A stretch of DNA of 64,000 bases from Brienomyrus brachyistius (taxonomy: Eukaryota > Chordata > Actinopteri > Osteoglossiformes > Mormyridae): the NCBI RefSeq assembly GCF_023856365.1, contig NC_064551.1, forward strand, positions 3,924,501 to 3,988,500. The letters are read 5' to 3'. The notes under the pieces are model-generated. The model was not told the origin of the DNA. It saw only the letters and a program-made list of their open reading frames with translations, and did not search any database. Each line of letters opens with the position of its first letter. Within the stretch, counting starts at the first letter, position 1. Shown here in pieces: positions 46,756-64,000 of this stretch. The position numbers and the translations under genes were made by a program.

Positions 46756-48994
46756 TCACACTTTATTTTACAGTTCAGATTTGAAGACAATAATTCTTTA
46801 CATTAGATTACCATGGTTGGGAATATATCTTTAGGAAAATAAACACACAGTCTATTTTTTTTGTTGTTGAAAAATTAAAGTTTTAACCAGCACAGCATGA
46901 TGCTATAGTAGGTTAGGCCACATTTAAGTTACATTTCAAATTTAGAAGAAATGAGTATCTATTTCAAACATCTATATTTATTTCAAACTTGGAATATAGT
47001 TGCTTTGGGATATACAATTTATTTACAGTTATAACACGCAAATACCACGTTGAGTTCCATTTACAATAAAAATATTTGTTCCTCTACATACATGTCTCAA
47101 AAGGCGTCATTCTCCGGTTTAGTTATATTGTATTTTCATTTACATTGTACGATATTTTAAATCCGGTACAAAAGATGCTATCCTAAGCTCAGTTTTGTTT
47201 CACGACTCTTTTTCTAAAAAGACTGACAGCGAATCACGCCAGTATATATTCTGTTATAATGCAATGCGTTGTCCCTCGTGGTGTCAGACTCATTTTATTT
47301 CAGTTGGTACCATATTTTTCCCAATCCAATCTGAGATCAAGAAAATCTATGTAGTGGACTACCAACATATTAACAATACCTCTGCTGTTTGTTTTTCCTC
47401 ATTTATACAAGCAGGATAGCAATGTACATTCACGATGCACAATTTGATCATAAATAGCTTACAAATAATAAACAGACTACAACGCCGTATGAAAAATGGT
47501 CATTTTCAAATCCCCCCATCTAGGCTAACCCTAAGAATCACAGAACATTACTGGTGCATATCAAAACGTGATTACCGGCATAATGCAAGACTAACGACAT
47601 CTGGTTACAGATATAGTGACAAGTAAACGACTTCACCTGCCTGCGATGCCATTTAGGTAGCCGTACAGCTGCCGATCAATACAGTTACAGAATACAACTA
47701 ATCGTCGAACAGCGACGAATAAAGCGCAGTCGCAGTCAGACGTGCCGTCTGCACCCTCGTTTCTCGGCAGGATTACCAAAGTCTGGCACCTTTTGAAGCG
47801 CATGATTTCTGCAGCTTCGAGCACGAATACCTTCACAAACTCACCAGCAGAGCAGTTTTGACAATTTTGCTATTTCATTAGCAATTAGATAGCCCTCTTT
47901 GACAGCTGCAATACTGATCTCCCAACTACGACGAAACATGTGTCGACGTTTCTTCCGTTACACCAGAATTTCATTTACTAACAGATTTTCTTGAGCCCTT
48001 GCAAGCCGGTGTATTTTTCATTTCAGCACGGTGAGCCTAATAAAAGGTTGCTGAGTATTAGATTTCACTGGGACTATAGTGCTCAATCCCAACCTAATAA
48101 TACAATTTTATTTTAAAATCAAGTTATCACGTTTTGGTCCGCATTAGAACCATTACCGGGCTGGATCCGGGTTATGGATCTTAAGTTCGACAGCCGTATT
48201 GTCGGGACCTAGGTTCACAAACTCCCTATGTAAACATCAGTAAAATGCAGGAATACGCTAGACTAGCTGGTTAAGGCCTGGAGAATCGTTATAAAATCTC
48301 TTCATAAAATATTACTGGTGAATGAATCGGTCACACTGACGAATCCATAATTTCAAGTTTGGAAGGTTCCATCTGAATAACACAATTAATAAAATTAAGA
48401 AACAAACATATTACTAACAAATATTTAGCAGGTCTACCATCAGGCAGTGTAGTTTGAAATTCACACACAGGGCTGTGGTTCTTGGATGTCTAAGTTCAGA
48501 AAAAAAGATTAAAATCTCAGGCTTAAGTAAATGCATCATTAAAATGCACACGACCATCTCATCTCTTAACAGCGATCAATAACAAAAACTAGATTCACCA
48601 GTATTTACAGAAGTTATTCAGTTTTACCAATTATTAAATTATCCCTCAGGACCTTTTCATATGGACCCTTAAGAGTTAACATCTAGTACAACATCAAATG
48701 GCACTAACTGGTATATGATGTCATTATTTACTGGAACAGTAAAATCGACTATTGTTGGTCTCCGAATATTGACTCCACATGATGTGACTCCAATTTTTGC
48801 GTTACACCAGGAAAAAGTGTAGTAAGGCAACACATTAGCACTCGATACTAATTCAAACCTGGAATTACCATTTGGTTTAATGACAAAGTGGTATCACTGG
48901 GAAAAGTTCTGAGGAAATAAATACGGAGAGTAAAGTGCGGGTTGGTATAGCGAATACTGGATGGGGGGGGGGTGTCGAGACGCCGGACATGGGC
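46756..48994 (-). other. map3k5: Probable map3k5 3' UTR
   Basis: A clean minus-strand AATAAA (plus TTTATT, 46762-46767) lies about 2.2 kb downstream of the stop. The interval is AT-rich and non-coding. A shorter UTR is possible. Confidence 0.4.

Positions 48995-64000
<15,006 letters not shown>

Overview
The window is vertebrate nuclear DNA, almost certainly from a ray-finned fish. It holds multi-exon protein genes with GT-AG introns, CpG-rich promoters, tRNA-derived SINEs, small palindromic hAT-type elements and a GT microsatellite. The introns are short and the dispersed repeats are of familiar fish types. I read every gene by hand-joining exons across splice sites and checking reading phase. 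Recognition rests on remembered vertebrate protein families, not on a search.

Layout, left to right: ppil4 (minus, 3' end off the left edge), ginm1 (plus), katna1 (minus), lats1 (minus), nup43 (minus), pcmt1 (plus), lrp11 (minus), map3k5/ASK1 (minus, 5' half off the right edge). The first seven genes have the same order and orientation that I recall for human 6q25.1. map3k5 directly beyond lrp11 differs from my recollection of human, where NKG2D-ligand genes follow LRP11 and MAP3K5 lies at 6q23. ppil4/ginm1 and nup43/pcmt1 are head-to-head pairs with start codons about 0.8 to 0.9 kb apart. Functionally this is a conserved neighbourhood of unrelated housekeeping and signalling genes: splicing-linked isomerase, Golgi glycoprotein, microtubule severing, Hippo kinase, nucleoporin, protein repair, membrane receptor and stress MAP3K. 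It is not an operon-like system.

The most informative observations are these. (1) There is a one-base frameshift in the lats1 kinase exon; the exon is 582 nt where flanking phases need 583. (2) A fragment of the large lats1 exon is duplicated in frame in the preceding intron. (3) lrp11 carries a complete Kunitz inhibitor domain between its LDL-receptor A domain and its membrane segment. (4) A pcmt1 alternative last exon, about 1 kb downstream, switches the C-terminus to the ER-retention signal RDEL. (5) Two introns look like GC-AG introns (nup43, map3k5). (6) map3k5 has an 18-nt microexon and an intronic minisatellite with higher-order structure that stays open in three frames. (7) A decayed hAT transposon with a BED-finger remnant lies between katna1 and lats1. 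I found no evidence of an undescribed multi-gene system; no CRISPR, operon, virus or toxin locus is visible.
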